Source of the DNA: Candidatus Hydrogenedentota bacterium
GTDB lineage: Bacteria > Hydrogenedentota > Hydrogenedentia > Hydrogenedentales > SLHB01
Assembly (NCBI GenBank): GCA_016934125.1
Contig: JAFGTL010000797.1
Span: 1 to 22,807 of the forward strand
Reading direction: 5' to 3'
DNA length: 22,807 bases
Positions 15,337-22,807 of the stretch are shown here, in pieces (position 1 is the first letter of the stretch; the number at the start of each line of letters is the position of its first letter). A model generated the notes under the pieces. It made no database searches, was not told where the DNA came from, and saw nothing but the letters and a program-made list of their open reading frames with translations. A program made the translations under genes and the position numbers.

Positions 15337-16499
15337 AGCGGTTCCGCGTCGCCCACGTGATCACCCGCCTCTGCAAAGGGGGTGCCCAGGAGAATACCTT
15401 CCATACCGTGCGCCTGGCCGATCGCGCCCGCTACGAAGTCGATCTCATCAGCGGCTACACCACCGGGGCCGAGGGCTCCATCGAAGATCGGGTGCGCGCG
15501 GCCGGCATCGACGTGATCCGTGAGCCCATGCTCGTCCGGGCCGTCTCGCCCGTCCGCGACTGGCTGGCGCTTCGCCGACTCGCGCGGGTGTTCCGCGAGC
15601 GCCGTTACGATATCGTACACACCCACACGTCGAAGGCGGGCTTTGTCGGGCGCTTGGCCGCCGTGCGGGCTGGCGTGCCGCTCATCGTCCACACCCCCCA
15701 CGGCCACGTGTTCGAAGGCTACTTCCCCAAGCCCGTCACCCAGGTATTCATCCGGCTCGAACGCTACGCCGCCCGCAAGAGCCACCGTCTGATCGCCCTC
15801 ACCGCGCGCGGAATCGAGCAGCACCTCGCCCAAGGGGTCGGCCGCCGCGAGCAGTGGATCGCCATCTTCAGCGGCATCGACCTCTCTCCATATGCCGCCG
15901 CCGTCGAGCGCCGGGAGGCGACGCGCCGCGCCCTCGGCATCGAGCCGGGCGATCTCCTCGTCGGCGGGGTTGGCCGCCTTGAACCCGTCAAAGGATTCGC
16001 GTATTTTGTCGAGGCGGCGCACCGGATTGCGGAGGCCGTGCCCCGGGCCCGGTTCATCCTGGCCGGGGACGGCTCCCAGGCCGGATTCCTGCGCGAGAAG
16101 GCTCAGGCACTGGGCGATCGGTTTCGCCTGCTGGGACTCCGCGATGATGTCCCCGATTTGATGGCGGCCATGGACATCTTCGTGCTGCCCTCGGTGAACG
16201 AGGGGATGGGCCGGGTGTTGCTCGAGTGCGGGGCGGCCGGCACGCCCGCGGTCGCGTCGGCCGTAGGCGGCGTGCCCGATGTGCTTGCCGACGGCGTCGC
16301 AGGGCTCCTGGTGCCGCCCGGCGATGCCGGCGCCATTGCCGGCGCGGTTGAGACGCTCGCGGCGGATCCGGAGCGCCGGCGGCGTATGGGCTCGGACGCC
16401 CGCGCCGCAGTCGTCCCGGCCTACGGCCTGGAGCGGATGGTGCAGTCCATTGAAGCGGTGTATGAGACATTGATCGAGGAACAAGGCCTTGACTGCTGA
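15333..16499 (+). CDS. GT4-family glycosyltransferase (second of two)
   Basis: A 388-residue GT-B glycosyltransferase. The N-terminal domain has HVITRLCKGGAQENTF, the usual glycine-rich acceptor loop, and YDIVHTHTSKAGFVGRLAA followed by VHTPHGHVFEGYF. The donor domain has VGGVGRLEPVKGFAYFVEAA, ARFILAGDGSQ and the E-x7-E motif EGMGRVLLE (Glu290 and Glu298), then ASAVGGVPDVLADGVAGLLV. The HTHTSKAG/HTPHGHVF signatures are frequent in GT4 enzymes of surface polysaccharide and lipid-glycan pathways. It differs enough from the preceding GT4 to suggest a separate transfer step rather than a recent duplication. ATG 15333 overlaps the previous stop by four bases, and its end overlaps the deacetylase gene by 11. 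Confidence 0.93.
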   Translation: MKRFRVAHVITRLCKGGAQENTFHTVRLADRARYEVDLISGYTTGAEGSIEDRVRAAGIDVIREPMLVRAVSPVRDWLALRRLARVFRERRYDIVHTHTSKAGFVGRLAAVRAGVPLIVHTPHGHVFEGYFPKPVTQVFIRLERYAARKSHRLIALTARGIEQHLAQGVGRREQWIAIFSGIDLSPYAAAVERREATRRALGIEPGDLLVGGVGRLEPVKGFAYFVEAAHRIAEAVPRARFILAGDGSQAGFLREKAQALGDRFRLLGLRDDVPDLMAAMDIFVLPSVNEGMGRVLLECGAAGTPAVASAVGGVPDVLADGVAGLLVPPGDAGAIAGAVETLAADPERRRRMGSDARAAVVPAYGLERMVQSIEAVYETLIEEQGLDC

Positions 16500-17211
16500 A
16501 GACGCATTTCTATCTGAACAGCGACTCCTGGTGATCGCGCCGCACGCCGACGACGAGTGTTTCGGCTGCGCGGGCACCATGGCACGCATCAAACACCTGG
16601 GCGGCGAAGTCTACGTGATCGTGTGCTCGGTGGGCGATCTCAAGCACTACGACGGCACGGCCGAGGTGGTGACGGCCGGCGCGCGTGAACAGGAACTTGC
16701 GGCCGTTATGGAGTTCCTCCAGGTGGACGATTGGGACGTCCTGTTCCGCGACACCGAAACCCATCTCCGGCTCGACAGCATTCCCCGCCGGGATCTGATC
16801 GCCCAATTCGAGCGCGAAAGCAAACTCGCTTTGGATCGGCTCAAGCCCACCATGCTCGCTATCCCAACGGGCTCCTACAACCAGGATCACGAGGCGGTGT
16901 TCCGGGCCGCCTTCACGGCGGCGCGGCCCGGAGTGCCCGCGGTCAAACCGTTCCAGCGGCTGGTGGTCGGCTACGACAACACGTCGCTCTTCTGGAGCCT
17001 GGAACGCGAGAAGTTCCACCCGAATTTCTACGTGGACATCAGCGATTTCCTCGAACACAAGTTGCGCGCGCTCTCGATGCACCGATCCCAGATGCGCGAT
17101 TCCATCCATCATTCGAGTATCCAGAACGTCGAATATACCGCCCGCGTCCGGGGCCGCGAGGTTTCCGTCGACGCCGCGGAAGGATATATGGTGTTCCGCC
17201 ACGTGCTGTGA
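16489..17211 (+). CDS. PIG-L/LmbE-family zinc N-deacetylase
   Basis: This 240-residue protein of the family is predicted to remove an N-acetyl group from a GlcNAc-type sugar, as in GPI-anchor, mycothiol and bacillithiol synthesis. The zinc site PHADDE (His19, Asp21, Asp22) opens the Rossmann-like fold, and the third ligand lies in NQDH (Asp133-His134), the N-Q-D-H form common in the family. A C-terminal segment LEHKLRALSMHRSQM matches the usual late helix. No signal peptide is present, so it acts in the cytoplasm. No ATG is available near the family start; TTG 16489 is chosen because GAGGAACAAGG precedes it and the fold begins correctly. The gene overlaps the preceding glycosyltransferase by 11 bases and closes the coupled cassette. 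Confidence 0.9.
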   Translation: MTAEDAFLSEQRLLVIAPHADDECFGCAGTMARIKHLGGEVYVIVCSVGDLKHYDGTAEVVTAGAREQELAAVMEFLQVDDWDVLFRDTETHLRLDSIPRRDLIAQFERESKLALDRLKPTMLAIPTGSYNQDHEAVFRAAFTAARPGVPAVKPFQRLVVGYDNTSLFWSLEREKFHPNFYVDISDFLEHKLRALSMHRSQMRDSIHHSSIQNVEYTARVRGREVSVDAAEGYMVFRHVL

Positions 17212-17315
17212 GCGGAACCGTCCCGTGGAGGAAGGCGCCCGATGCGCATACCTCGTGACTAGGTGGGCGGTGTGGCCGCCCGAGGCTGAGCAGTACACAA
17301 CCAGGTAGGGATTCC
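17212..17315 (+). other. Gap with hairpin before the HisG-like gene
   Basis: GGGCGG (17265-17270) and CCGCCC (17276-17281) form a six-base-pair stem with a TGTGG loop, and outer arms CCTC (17251-17254) and GAGG (17282-17285) extend it. No T-run follows, so it is not a standard intrinsic terminator. AGGTAGGG (17303-17310) is the ribosome-binding site of the next gene. Confidence 0.4.
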
Positions 17316-18365
17316 ATGAACGACACACGTTTGATTGTTGGGTTGCCCGCCGGCTCGCTGGCCGATCCGGATCGCGGCGGCAGCCTCATTGACTTGCTCA
17401 AAGACGCCGGCTTCCCCACCCGCGGCTACGACAAGGGCGGCCCCAGTTCTTTCCCGCTTGCCTCCTTCCTCGTCGGATGGGACGGGCGTCCCCAGGAATT
17501 CGGCGCGCAACTCGCCATCGGCGAACTCGATATCGCCATCGGCGGCGATGACTGGATCCGCGAGCGGGCCCTCGAGTTCCAATACGAATACGGACGCGAG
17601 ATCCAACTCACCAAGGTGCTCGGCCTCGGCCGCGGCGAGGTGCAGATCGTCATCATCGGCGCGGAGGACACGGCCGGGCAGTCCTGCGACGCCTGGCTCT
17701 CCGCCTTGCTGAAGGCGAAGCCCCTGGTGACGATGGTGTCCGAGATGCCCTATCTCGCCCTCGAGTGGTTCCGCGGCAAGATCGACGCCCTCGGGTTCGC
17801 CGAGTCCCACCACGATTACTCGGTGCAGAAGTTCAAGACGCCGCCCCGCATCGAGTCCGGCCTGGTGATTTACGAAACCTGGGGCAAAACCGAGGCCAAG
17901 GTTAAGCATGGCTCCGTGGATTTCGGCCTCGAGATCACCCAGTCCGGCTCGGCCATCCGCAACTACGGCCTTAACATCCTCGATGAGATCATGTCCTCCG
18001 AGGCCGGCGTGTGGGCGAATCCCGCGTTGCGCGACGATCCCGACAAGTACGATCTCGCCCGGATGTTTCTCCTCAACCTCTACGGATCCATCTACGCGGA
18101 GGACAAGGTGCTCGTCTTCTTCAACGCGAAAAAGGACGATGTCCCCGCGTTGCTCGACTACCTCGCGGCGAACAGCCTCTACGGCGACGAGCCGACGATC
18201 AACGAGGGCGTCAACTTCACCGAGTTCAGCATCCAGCTCAACGCGTGCAACGCCGCCCTGCCCCTTGCGAAGGCGCGGTACGAACTCGCGAAGCTGGGCG
18301 CGACCGCCATCGAGACGATCCCCCTCGAATCGTCCATTCCGGGGCTCAATGCCATCGACTTCTAG
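17316..18365 (+). CDS. HisG-like ATP phosphoribosyltransferase, divergent
   Basis: This 349-residue protein resembles long-form HisG, which joins ATP and PRPP in the first step of histidine synthesis. The N-terminal part has the HisG-style start RLIVGLPAGSLADPD (HisG usually begins with IAxPKGRL), then LAIGELDIAIGGDDWIRE in place of xGxADxGITGxDxxxE, and LGLGRGEVQIVII. The phosphoribosyl loop region reads EITQSGSAIRNYGL (206-219), matching the VETGTTLRxNGL region in placement but changed in sequence. Residues about 265-345 match the HisG C-terminal regulatory domain: a beta strand VLVFFNAKKDDVPALLDYL, then LAKLGATAIETIPLESSI. It is about 50 residues longer than usual, and no other histidine gene lies nearby. 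It could be a true hisG or a paralogue with a different substrate. Confidence 0.65.
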   Translation: MNDTRLIVGLPAGSLADPDRGGSLIDLLKDAGFPTRGYDKGGPSSFPLASFLVGWDGRPQEFGAQLAIGELDIAIGGDDWIRERALEFQYEYGREIQLTKVLGLGRGEVQIVIIGAEDTAGQSCDAWLSALLKAKPLVTMVSEMPYLALEWFRGKIDALGFAESHHDYSVQKFKTPPRIESGLVIYETWGKTEAKVKHGSVDFGLEITQSGSAIRNYGLNILDEIMSSEAGVWANPALRDDPDKYDLARMFLLNLYGSIYAEDKVLVFFNAKKDDVPALLDYLAANSLYGDEPTINEGVNFTEFSIQLNACNAALPLAKARYELAKLGATAIETIPLESSIPGLNAIDF

Positions 18366-18374
18366 CTCGCGCGA

Positions 18375-19841
18375 TCAGCGCCGCTCGATGACGATCAGTT
18401 CCACGGTCGGCGGCGGCAGCGGATAGCGCGCCTCGAACCGCGTGCCTGTGCCCGGGGTTTGCCCAACCCGGGCGAAATCCGCCGACTCCGCAACGCGGTA
18501 GCGCGACACGACGAACTCATCCTGTGCACCCCAAGGCAGGTTCTCCACGGATAGCGCATATCCCCGGTTATCGCGATACCGGATGTTCTCGCGCGGCGTC
18601 AACGCCGCGTGCATAGGGCGGCGCGACGCCACGGGCCGTATCTCGTAGTTGGCGATCAGGATTTGCACCGCTTCACGGCCCGGGCTGCGCCCGGCCAGCA
18701 CGGCAAGCCCCTGCGTGTCCGCGCCGTCGACCGCCAGGCGCTCCGGCGTATCGAGCATCAGGCCCGTCGCACGGAAGGCATACGCCTTCTTCTTGTAGGC
18801 GCCGTTCTGGAAAAACAACCCCATGCCGTGGGCCGCATCGCCCCGGTAGTAGTGGGCCAAGTCCACGGGCGCATCCTGCAGGTACATCAGCGCGCACGCC
18901 GTGAACGCCCCGGCCTGCATCGATTCCTGGTGTTGCGTACCCTGCCGGCCCAGCGCGAGGTTCCATTCGGTAATGTGCGATTCGGCCTCGGTGAACCCGC
19001 TCTTGTCGAGCAGCGCGCGCACCTGCTGCCCGATCCGCACCATATCGTAGGGATCGCCGGAACTGCCGTGATAATGGTGCCACGAGTAGAAGTCGAGCGG
19101 CGCTCCCTGCTGGGCGCAGTATCGGATCAGATCCTCCCGGTACGGGCTCGGCTGGCTGCCTCCCGCGAGGCCGCAGGCTCCCACCTTCAGCGCCGGATCG
19201 TGGCGCTTCAGTTCCCGTGCCACGCGTTCGTACAGCCGGAAGAACTGCACCGGCGTGCCCGTCCAGAACATCTGCCCGTTCGGCTCGTTCCAGACCTCCC
19301 AGTACCGGATGTTGAAGTGGTGCCCATCGGCCCACCCGGCGTTGTAGTGCATCACGATGTGCCGGCACACCGACGCGAAGCGATCCGGATCGGGCGGCGA
19401 CGCGTCGGCGCCCCAACTGCGCCCCAGCCGGAAATACGCCTCCGCCCCGCTGTCCATGATCGCCTGGATCAGCCGATCCGACGGGCCGAAGTTGTAGGCG
19501 CCCTCTTGTTCCGGATCGGCCGCTGCATCCGGGAAGATCAGCGCGTTCCACGGCTCACCCGGCCGCCACGCGTCGATATCGCACGGCCCGTAGAAGTCGT
19601 GGGTGCGCACCGAGTCGATATGCAGTTCGCGATACTGCCTTGCCACGCCGGGCACCTCCCGCCGGGTGTGTGCCGGCCCAACATTCACGCCCTGGAAGGA
19701 TCGGATCCGCCCGATCACGTTCGATGCGTCGACGCGGATTGCGCGCACGGCCCCCGGCGGTTGGGGCCCTTGCTGGGCGCCGGCGTGAGCGGTCAGGAGA
19801 AGGATGGTGAGGAATACGAGGGACGCGGCAGGAACGCGCAT
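18375..19841 (-). CDS. Secreted GH39-like glycoside hydrolase
   Basis: This is a 488-residue clan GH-A type (beta/alpha)8 hydrolase, read leftwards. Residues 1-22 are a signal peptide (hydrophobic core ending in TAHAGA). The catalytic region includes RTHDFYGPCDIDAW, the acid/base motif YWEVWNEPNG with Glu186, WHHYHGSSGDP, and the nucleophile motif HITEWNLALG with Glu292. This order and spacing fit GH39 (beta-xylosidase/alpha-L-iduronidase) best. A C-terminal beta domain follows. ATG 19841 is chosen over an upstream extension to 19964 because it begins the signal peptide and GAGAGGGG precedes it. Only 9 bases separate its stop from the convergent HisG-like gene. The precise substrate is unknown. 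Confidence 0.85.
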   Translation of the reverse strand: MRVPAASLVFLTILLLTAHAGAQQGPQPPGAVRAIRVDASNVIGRIRSFQGVNVGPAHTRREVPGVARQYRELHIDSVRTHDFYGPCDIDAWRPGEPWNALIFPDAAADPEQEGAYNFGPSDRLIQAIMDSGAEAYFRLGRSWGADASPPDPDRFASVCRHIVMHYNAGWADGHHFNIRYWEVWNEPNGQMFWTGTPVQFFRLYERVARELKRHDPALKVGACGLAGGSQPSPYREDLIRYCAQQGAPLDFYSWHHYHGSSGDPYDMVRIGQQVRALLDKSGFTEAESHITEWNLALGRQGTQHQESMQAGAFTACALMYLQDAPVDLAHYYRGDAAHGMGLFFQNGAYKKKAYAFRATGLMLDTPERLAVDGADTQGLAVLAGRSPGREAVQILIANYEIRPVASRRPMHAALTPRENIRYRDNRGYALSVENLPWGAQDEFVVSRYRVAESADFARVGQTPGTGTRFEARYPLPPPTVELIVIERR

Positions 19842-19888
19842 GGCAAGAATCCCCTCTCGCCCGAGGCGGCCTTGGTGACTCTCGTTGC

Positions 19889-19914
19889 GGCACGGCACCG
19901 GCAGGCGCCGTGCC
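19889..19914 (-). other. Hairpin between lipoprotein and glycosidase genes
   Basis: GGCACGGC (19889-19896) and GCCGTGCC (19907-19914) form a perfect eight-base-pair stem with a ten-base loop in the 151-base gap between two minus-strand genes. No T-run follows in either direction. It may affect mRNA stability or relative expression of the two genes. Confidence 0.35.
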
Positions 19915-19992
19915 CTCACCGGTTGAACCCCATTCCCATGCGGCGGGTTCCCTCCCGGCGGCAAGGCCCGGCCCGGAATCGGCGCGACGCGG

Positions 19993-21012
19993 CTACGACT
20001 GGCCGGTGACGTCCTGCACGCGCGTCTCGAAGGTGGCCTGGATCGGGATCGCCATCTTCGTGCCGGGCCCCATCAAGTTGGCGATCTCGATGGCGCCGGT
20101 GCAGGTTCCGCTTAAGGAACGCTCGATGAGCCATCCCGTGCTGTCATTCAGCCTTACCGTGCCTGTTCCGTCGCCCGTCAGCCCGAACGCCACTTCCACG
20201 CCCGGAGCCGGGCCCTTCGGCATCGCCTTGGCCATCGCGTCCTTGTCCAGCTCAAACGCGACGGCTGTGTCTATCAATGCAGCGCCGTGCTCCCGGCCCT
20301 TGAACGTGTGCGTGATCTCCAGCGAGCCCGGCATCTGCTCCTGTGGCGGAGCCTCCTGTGTCAAGTCCGCGGCGGTGATCTGCCACGAATCGCCGGGTTT
20401 CATCCGCTGATCGGGCGCCGCGAACAGCACCATGCTCATGAGCATCAGCGTCCCGTCGTTGCCGAGCAGCCCGACGACTGCGTCCTGAACGAGCGTGGCG
20501 TCCTGGCCTGCGGGCGGCTCGATGCGCCCCGCCATGGCCCGGGCGATCTCGTCGGCGCCGGACACCTCGAGCACCTCCCCATGACGCGATACGCGCATCG
20601 TGAAGCTCTTGCCGGCGAGGTCGTTGAGCGCCTCGTTCACCGGGCCTATGTCGAGCCCCGCAAGCATCGGTGCGAGCGGCAGCCCGGCCGGCATCCCTTC
20701 CCCGCCCGTCGAGAGTTTCATCTTGACGAAGTCGTACACCACGTCGAGAGTGGCGGTGCCCTCCGCGTCCACGGCCTTTACCGTGAACGTGTAGCGCGCC
20801 TCCTTGCCGACGTCGAAGGTCAGTTGGAATGCCATCAGGTTGAACGTAACCGCGGCCGTGGTCAACGTGCCGATCGCGCGCGAGTCCCCGACGGCCGGCC
20901 GGAACAGGAGCTTCCCCTTATCGGGATTGAAGCAACCCGCCATCGCACACCCGAGACACCCAATCACGCAGGCCCGCACGATCTGCCGGCCCATCCGCAG
21001 CTTCATCCGCAT
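19993..21012 (-). CDS. DUF6263-like lipoprotein, function unknown
   Basis: This 339-residue protein is read leftwards from ATG 21012, which has AAGGGGG upstream; an in-frame longer version to 21066 would add 18 residues before the signal. The N-terminus is basic (MRMKLRMGRQIVRA), then hydrophobic, ending in the lipobox AMAGC with Cys27, so it is a probable lipoprotein. The mature part is rich in beta strands and has regions typical of the DUF6263 kind of protein: GDSRAIGTLTTAAVTFNLMA near the start, FTMRVSRHGEVLEVSGADEI, and MKPGDSW. No catalytic motif was seen. It lies 56 bases after the CBM9-like gene and 151 before the glycosidase gene, in the same direction. The family assignment is from memory of motifs and is moderate. 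Confidence 0.75.
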   Translation of the reverse strand: MRMKLRMGRQIVRACVIGCLGCAMAGCFNPDKGKLLFRPAVGDSRAIGTLTTAAVTFNLMAFQLTFDVGKEARYTFTVKAVDAEGTATLDVVYDFVKMKLSTGGEGMPAGLPLAPMLAGLDIGPVNEALNDLAGKSFTMRVSRHGEVLEVSGADEIARAMAGRIEPPAGQDATLVQDAVVGLLGNDGTLMLMSMVLFAAPDQRMKPGDSWQITAADLTQEAPPQEQMPGSLEITHTFKGREHGAALIDTAVAFELDKDAMAKAMPKGPAPGVEVAFGLTGDGTGTVRLNDSTGWLIERSLSGTCTGAIEIANLMGPGTKMAIPIQATFETRVQDVTGQS

Positions 21013-21068
21013 TGTGAGCACCCCCTTGATGGAACGCGCCGCCTGGCTTGACACCGTTCCCGGCATTC

Positions 21069-21821
21069 CTACTTCTCGAATCGCAACGGAAGATAGCCTT
21101 CGTAGGAGTGGTATCCGTGGCCTGCTGCTTCAGGAATCGTCATCATGAGGAGCGGATCGTCGTAGGCCTTCGAGTAATCGTAGCGGAACGCGCCGAACGT
21201 CCACTCCATGCCGGGCGTCGGCTGGGCCCAATCCGGAAACAGGGCCATCGGGAACGCCACCTCGACGACATAGCCCTGATCGTCGTCGCTCGGATCGCCG
21301 TCCGTCCCGTTCACCTGCGTCGCCACTTTCGCGTTCGACGCCCAATCCTTGAAGCGGTAATAGCCGCCCGCGCCCCGGCTCGGATACCATCCGTCGTACA
21401 GCGTCCCGTTCGGCGCCATCACAAACTCGTAGTAGATGGGGTTCTCACGGCTTGGCTTGATGAACAACTCCGCCACGTCCCCCCGCCACAGCTCGGAGTC
21501 CGCTTCGTTCGAGTATGACCAGATGTCGATGTCTTCGTACTCGAAGGCCACGTACAGGAACTCCTTGTCCCAGAGCAGACGGACTTTCGAGGGGAAGAGG
21601 CATTCGGCCCCTTCCGGCTGGAAGATGTGCCACTCCGTGATGGCGTCGGCCTTGGCCCAAGCCGCTTCATCGAGTTTCCCGTCGATGGCGATCGGGCCGG
21701 CCGCAAGCCGGCACGCGTAGGGCTCGGGCGCCACGGCTCCCTTGCTCGGACACGTCTGGCAGCCGGCCAGCGCGATCAACACGATGCCCGCCGCACCGAT
21801 AGCAAACACTCGCGCACTCAT
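21069..21821 (-). CDS. CBM9-like (DOMON-like) carbohydrate-binding lipoprotein
   Basis: This 250-residue protein is read leftwards. The signal ends in LIALAGC with Cys21, a clear lipobox. The mature protein has the family start AIDGKLDEAAWAKADAITEW, then LLWDKEFLYVAFEYEDIDIW, DVAELFIKP and YYEFVMAPNGTLYDG, which together are the usual pattern of CBM9 domains. It ends with FGAFRYDYS and LPLRFEK. The family binds sugar chain ends or other carbohydrate surfaces; no catalytic residues are expected. GAGGAGA lies before ATG, and the ATG overlaps the stop of the upstream symporter gene (ATGA), which shows translational coupling. A surface sugar-binding role beside a symporter and a glycosidase is inferred from this context. 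Confidence 0.86.
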   Translation of the reverse strand: MSARVFAIGAAGIVLIALAGCQTCPSKGAVAPEPYACRLAAGPIAIDGKLDEAAWAKADAITEWHIFQPEGAECLFPSKVRLLWDKEFLYVAFEYEDIDIWSYSNEADSELWRGDVAELFIKPSRENPIYYEFVMAPNGTLYDGWYPSRGAGGYYRFKDWASNAKVATQVNGTDGDPSDDDQGYVVEVAFPMALFPDWAQPTPGMEWTFGAFRYDYSKAYDDPLLMMTIPEAAGHGYHSYEGYLPLRFEK

Positions 21822-22807
21822 AGCGTCTCCTCCCCGGTGGATTCCTCTTTCTTGCCTGCCTCAACCGCCGCTCCCGCCCCGGCGGCTCCATCTTCATCGG
21901 TCGGCTCACCGGTAGGTTGGCCCGCCGGCTCCCCGGCCGAACCGTCTTCCGCTTCGATGAGCACCTCATCCTCCACGTTGTGGTGGTTGACGACGCGGCC
22001 GTCATCAAGGTGGTCGCGTTTGAGCGTGCCCAGTGTCCGGAACAGCGCGCGGATGTCGTAGATCCCGCCGATGAAGAACCACACCGTTGTCCCCGTGCCG
22101 ATCACGACGGTGATGGCCACCTTGATGCCCCAGAACTTGGCCCAGGCGGCCACCGGCATGCTCCAGCCCAGTTGCCAGGCGCAGAACGCCACGAACACCG
22201 CGAACCACAGCATCGTCCAAATCAGCTTGGCGTAGTAGAGGAACTTGTCGCCGGTGGTGAACTCCTTGTTCGGCAACGCCGCCCGCCAGCCGCTCAACGG
22301 CTTGGCGTCCTGACTGATGTGATCGCTCTTGATCAAGTACTTGCCGCGGTGGAGCAGGCGATCCATGTCGAACGCCGGCCGGTGAAATACTAACCACTCC
22401 ACGAGCGAGCAGATGATGTAGGAACTGAGCGAACACACGATGGCGATGAAATTCACCCATTGGCCATCGAGGGGGAACTTCTCGGGCGTCACCTTCCAAT
22501 TGATCGCCGGCACCGCCCTGGCGATACCCTCAATCACCGTGGTGAGCCAGTTCAGGAAGCCCGGCATGGAACTCTCCATGAAGGGATACACACGCGCCTC
22601 CCAGAACTGCCCCAAAACGATCCCGGTGACGGCGATCACCGCGCCGACCGACAGCGCCATGAACGCGCCCACCGTCGAGCCCCGCTTCCAATAGAGGCCC
22701 CCGATGATCACCGAGCCCGCGCCACCGAGCCAGATCGCTCCTGTGATCGCGAAGAACATCAGAATGTAGTCCTTCTGCGGCACGAACATGCTCCAACAGA
22801 AGATGAA
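21818..22807 (-). CDS. Sodium:solute symporter (SSS family), C-terminal part (cut by window edge)
   Basis: About 329 residues are visible; the reading frame stays open to the right edge (FIFCWSMFVPQKDYILMFF), so the start lies outside the window. Several hydrophobic helices are seen, including FFAITGAIWLGGAGSVIIGG, then LYWKRGSTVGAFMALSVGAV, WVNFIAIVCSLSSYIICSLV, IWTMLWFAVFVAFCAWQLGW and KVAITVVIGTGTTVWFFIGG. The GLYWKRGSTVGAFMAL pattern is typical of late helices in SSS transporters, which move sugars, amino acids or organic acids with sodium. A loop of about 60 charged residues (FDMDRLLHRGKYLIKSDHIS) and a tail of about 45 low-complexity residues rich in Gly, Ala, Glu and Pro end the protein. 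The stop overlaps the next ATG by four bases. The solute is unknown. Confidence 0.85.
   Translation of the reverse strand, partial: FIFCWSMFVPQKDYILMFFAITGAIWLGGAGSVIIGGLYWKRGSTVGAFMALSVGAVIAVTGIVLGQFWEARVYPFMESSMPGFLNWLTTVIEGIARAVPAINWKVTPEKFPLDGQWVNFIAIVCSLSSYIICSLVEWLVFHRPAFDMDRLLHRGKYLIKSDHISQDAKPLSGWRAALPNKEFTTGDKFLYYAKLIWTMLWFAVFVAFCAWQLGWSMPVAAWAKFWGIKVAITVVIGTGTTVWFFIGGIYDIRALFRTLGTLKRDHLDDGRVVNHHNVEDEVLIEAEDGSAGEPAGQPTGEPTDEDGAAGAGAAVEAGKKEESTGEETL

Noticed and set aside
18609..20009. A 466-codon plus-strand open frame opposite the glycosidase
   Set aside because: No motif, no ribosome-binding site, and the minus strand holds a signal peptide and both catalytic Glu motifs.

Overview
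The window reads as chromosomal DNA from a GC-rich Gram-negative bacterium. An outer membrane is implied by a TonB-dependent receptor, an RND pump with a periplasmic adaptor, and at least three predicted lipoproteins. Most starts have a Shine-Dalgarno sequence. The gene mix (sulfatase-like lipoprotein, GH39-like glycosidase, CBM9-like lipoprotein, sodium:solute symporter, DUF6263-like lipoprotein) suggests a polysaccharide-using lineage of the PVC, Planctomycetota or Hydrogenedentota kind. That placement is a low-confidence inference, because there is no rRNA or other marker good enough to fix it. I see no tRNA, rRNA, CRISPR array, insertion sequence or phage gene.

Layout. (1) Positions 1-392, minus strand: the 5' end of a TonB-dependent receptor gene cut by the window edge. 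(2) Positions 393-1248: a long intergenic region with two near-identical promoter/operator modules, each a TTGACT -35 overlapped by the palindrome CAAACGTTTG, with hairpin-forming sequence between them. (3) Positions 1249-6282: a tight operon of a TetR-type repressor, an HlyD/AcrA-type adaptor and an RND permease, closed by an intrinsic terminator. (4) Positions 6590-10146: a housekeeping block of thrS, a small zinc-ribbon membrane protein, a TPR-like membrane-anchored protein and an rlmB-type rRNA methyltransferase. (5) Positions 10225-17211: a sulfatase-superfamily lipoprotein, then a translationally coupled four-gene set of NodU/TobZ-type O-carbamoyltransferase, two GT4 glycosyltransferases and a PIG-L-type N-deacetylase. 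(6) Positions 17316-18365: a divergent HisG-like protein. (7) Positions 18375-22807, minus strand: sodium:solute symporter (cut by the window edge), CBM9-like lipoprotein, DUF6263-like lipoprotein and GH39-like secreted glycosidase.

How they work together. Region 3 looks like a self-regulated export system with a duplicated control element; it carries no outer-membrane channel gene, so it would have to borrow one. Region 5 has the enzyme set expected for assembling and decorating a small glycoconjugate: two sugar transfers, N-deacetylation and O-carbamoylation. Region 7 looks like a sugar-acquisition unit with secreted hydrolysis, surface binding and sodium-driven uptake.

The points most worth a second look are the GT/deacetylase/carbamoyltransferase cassette, the RND permease that lacks all three charged residues of the AcrB-type proton relay, the duplicated operator modules with structured sequence between them, the HisG-like protein with an altered phosphoribosyl-binding loop, and the sulfatase-fold lipoprotein that lacks the formylglycine cysteine.
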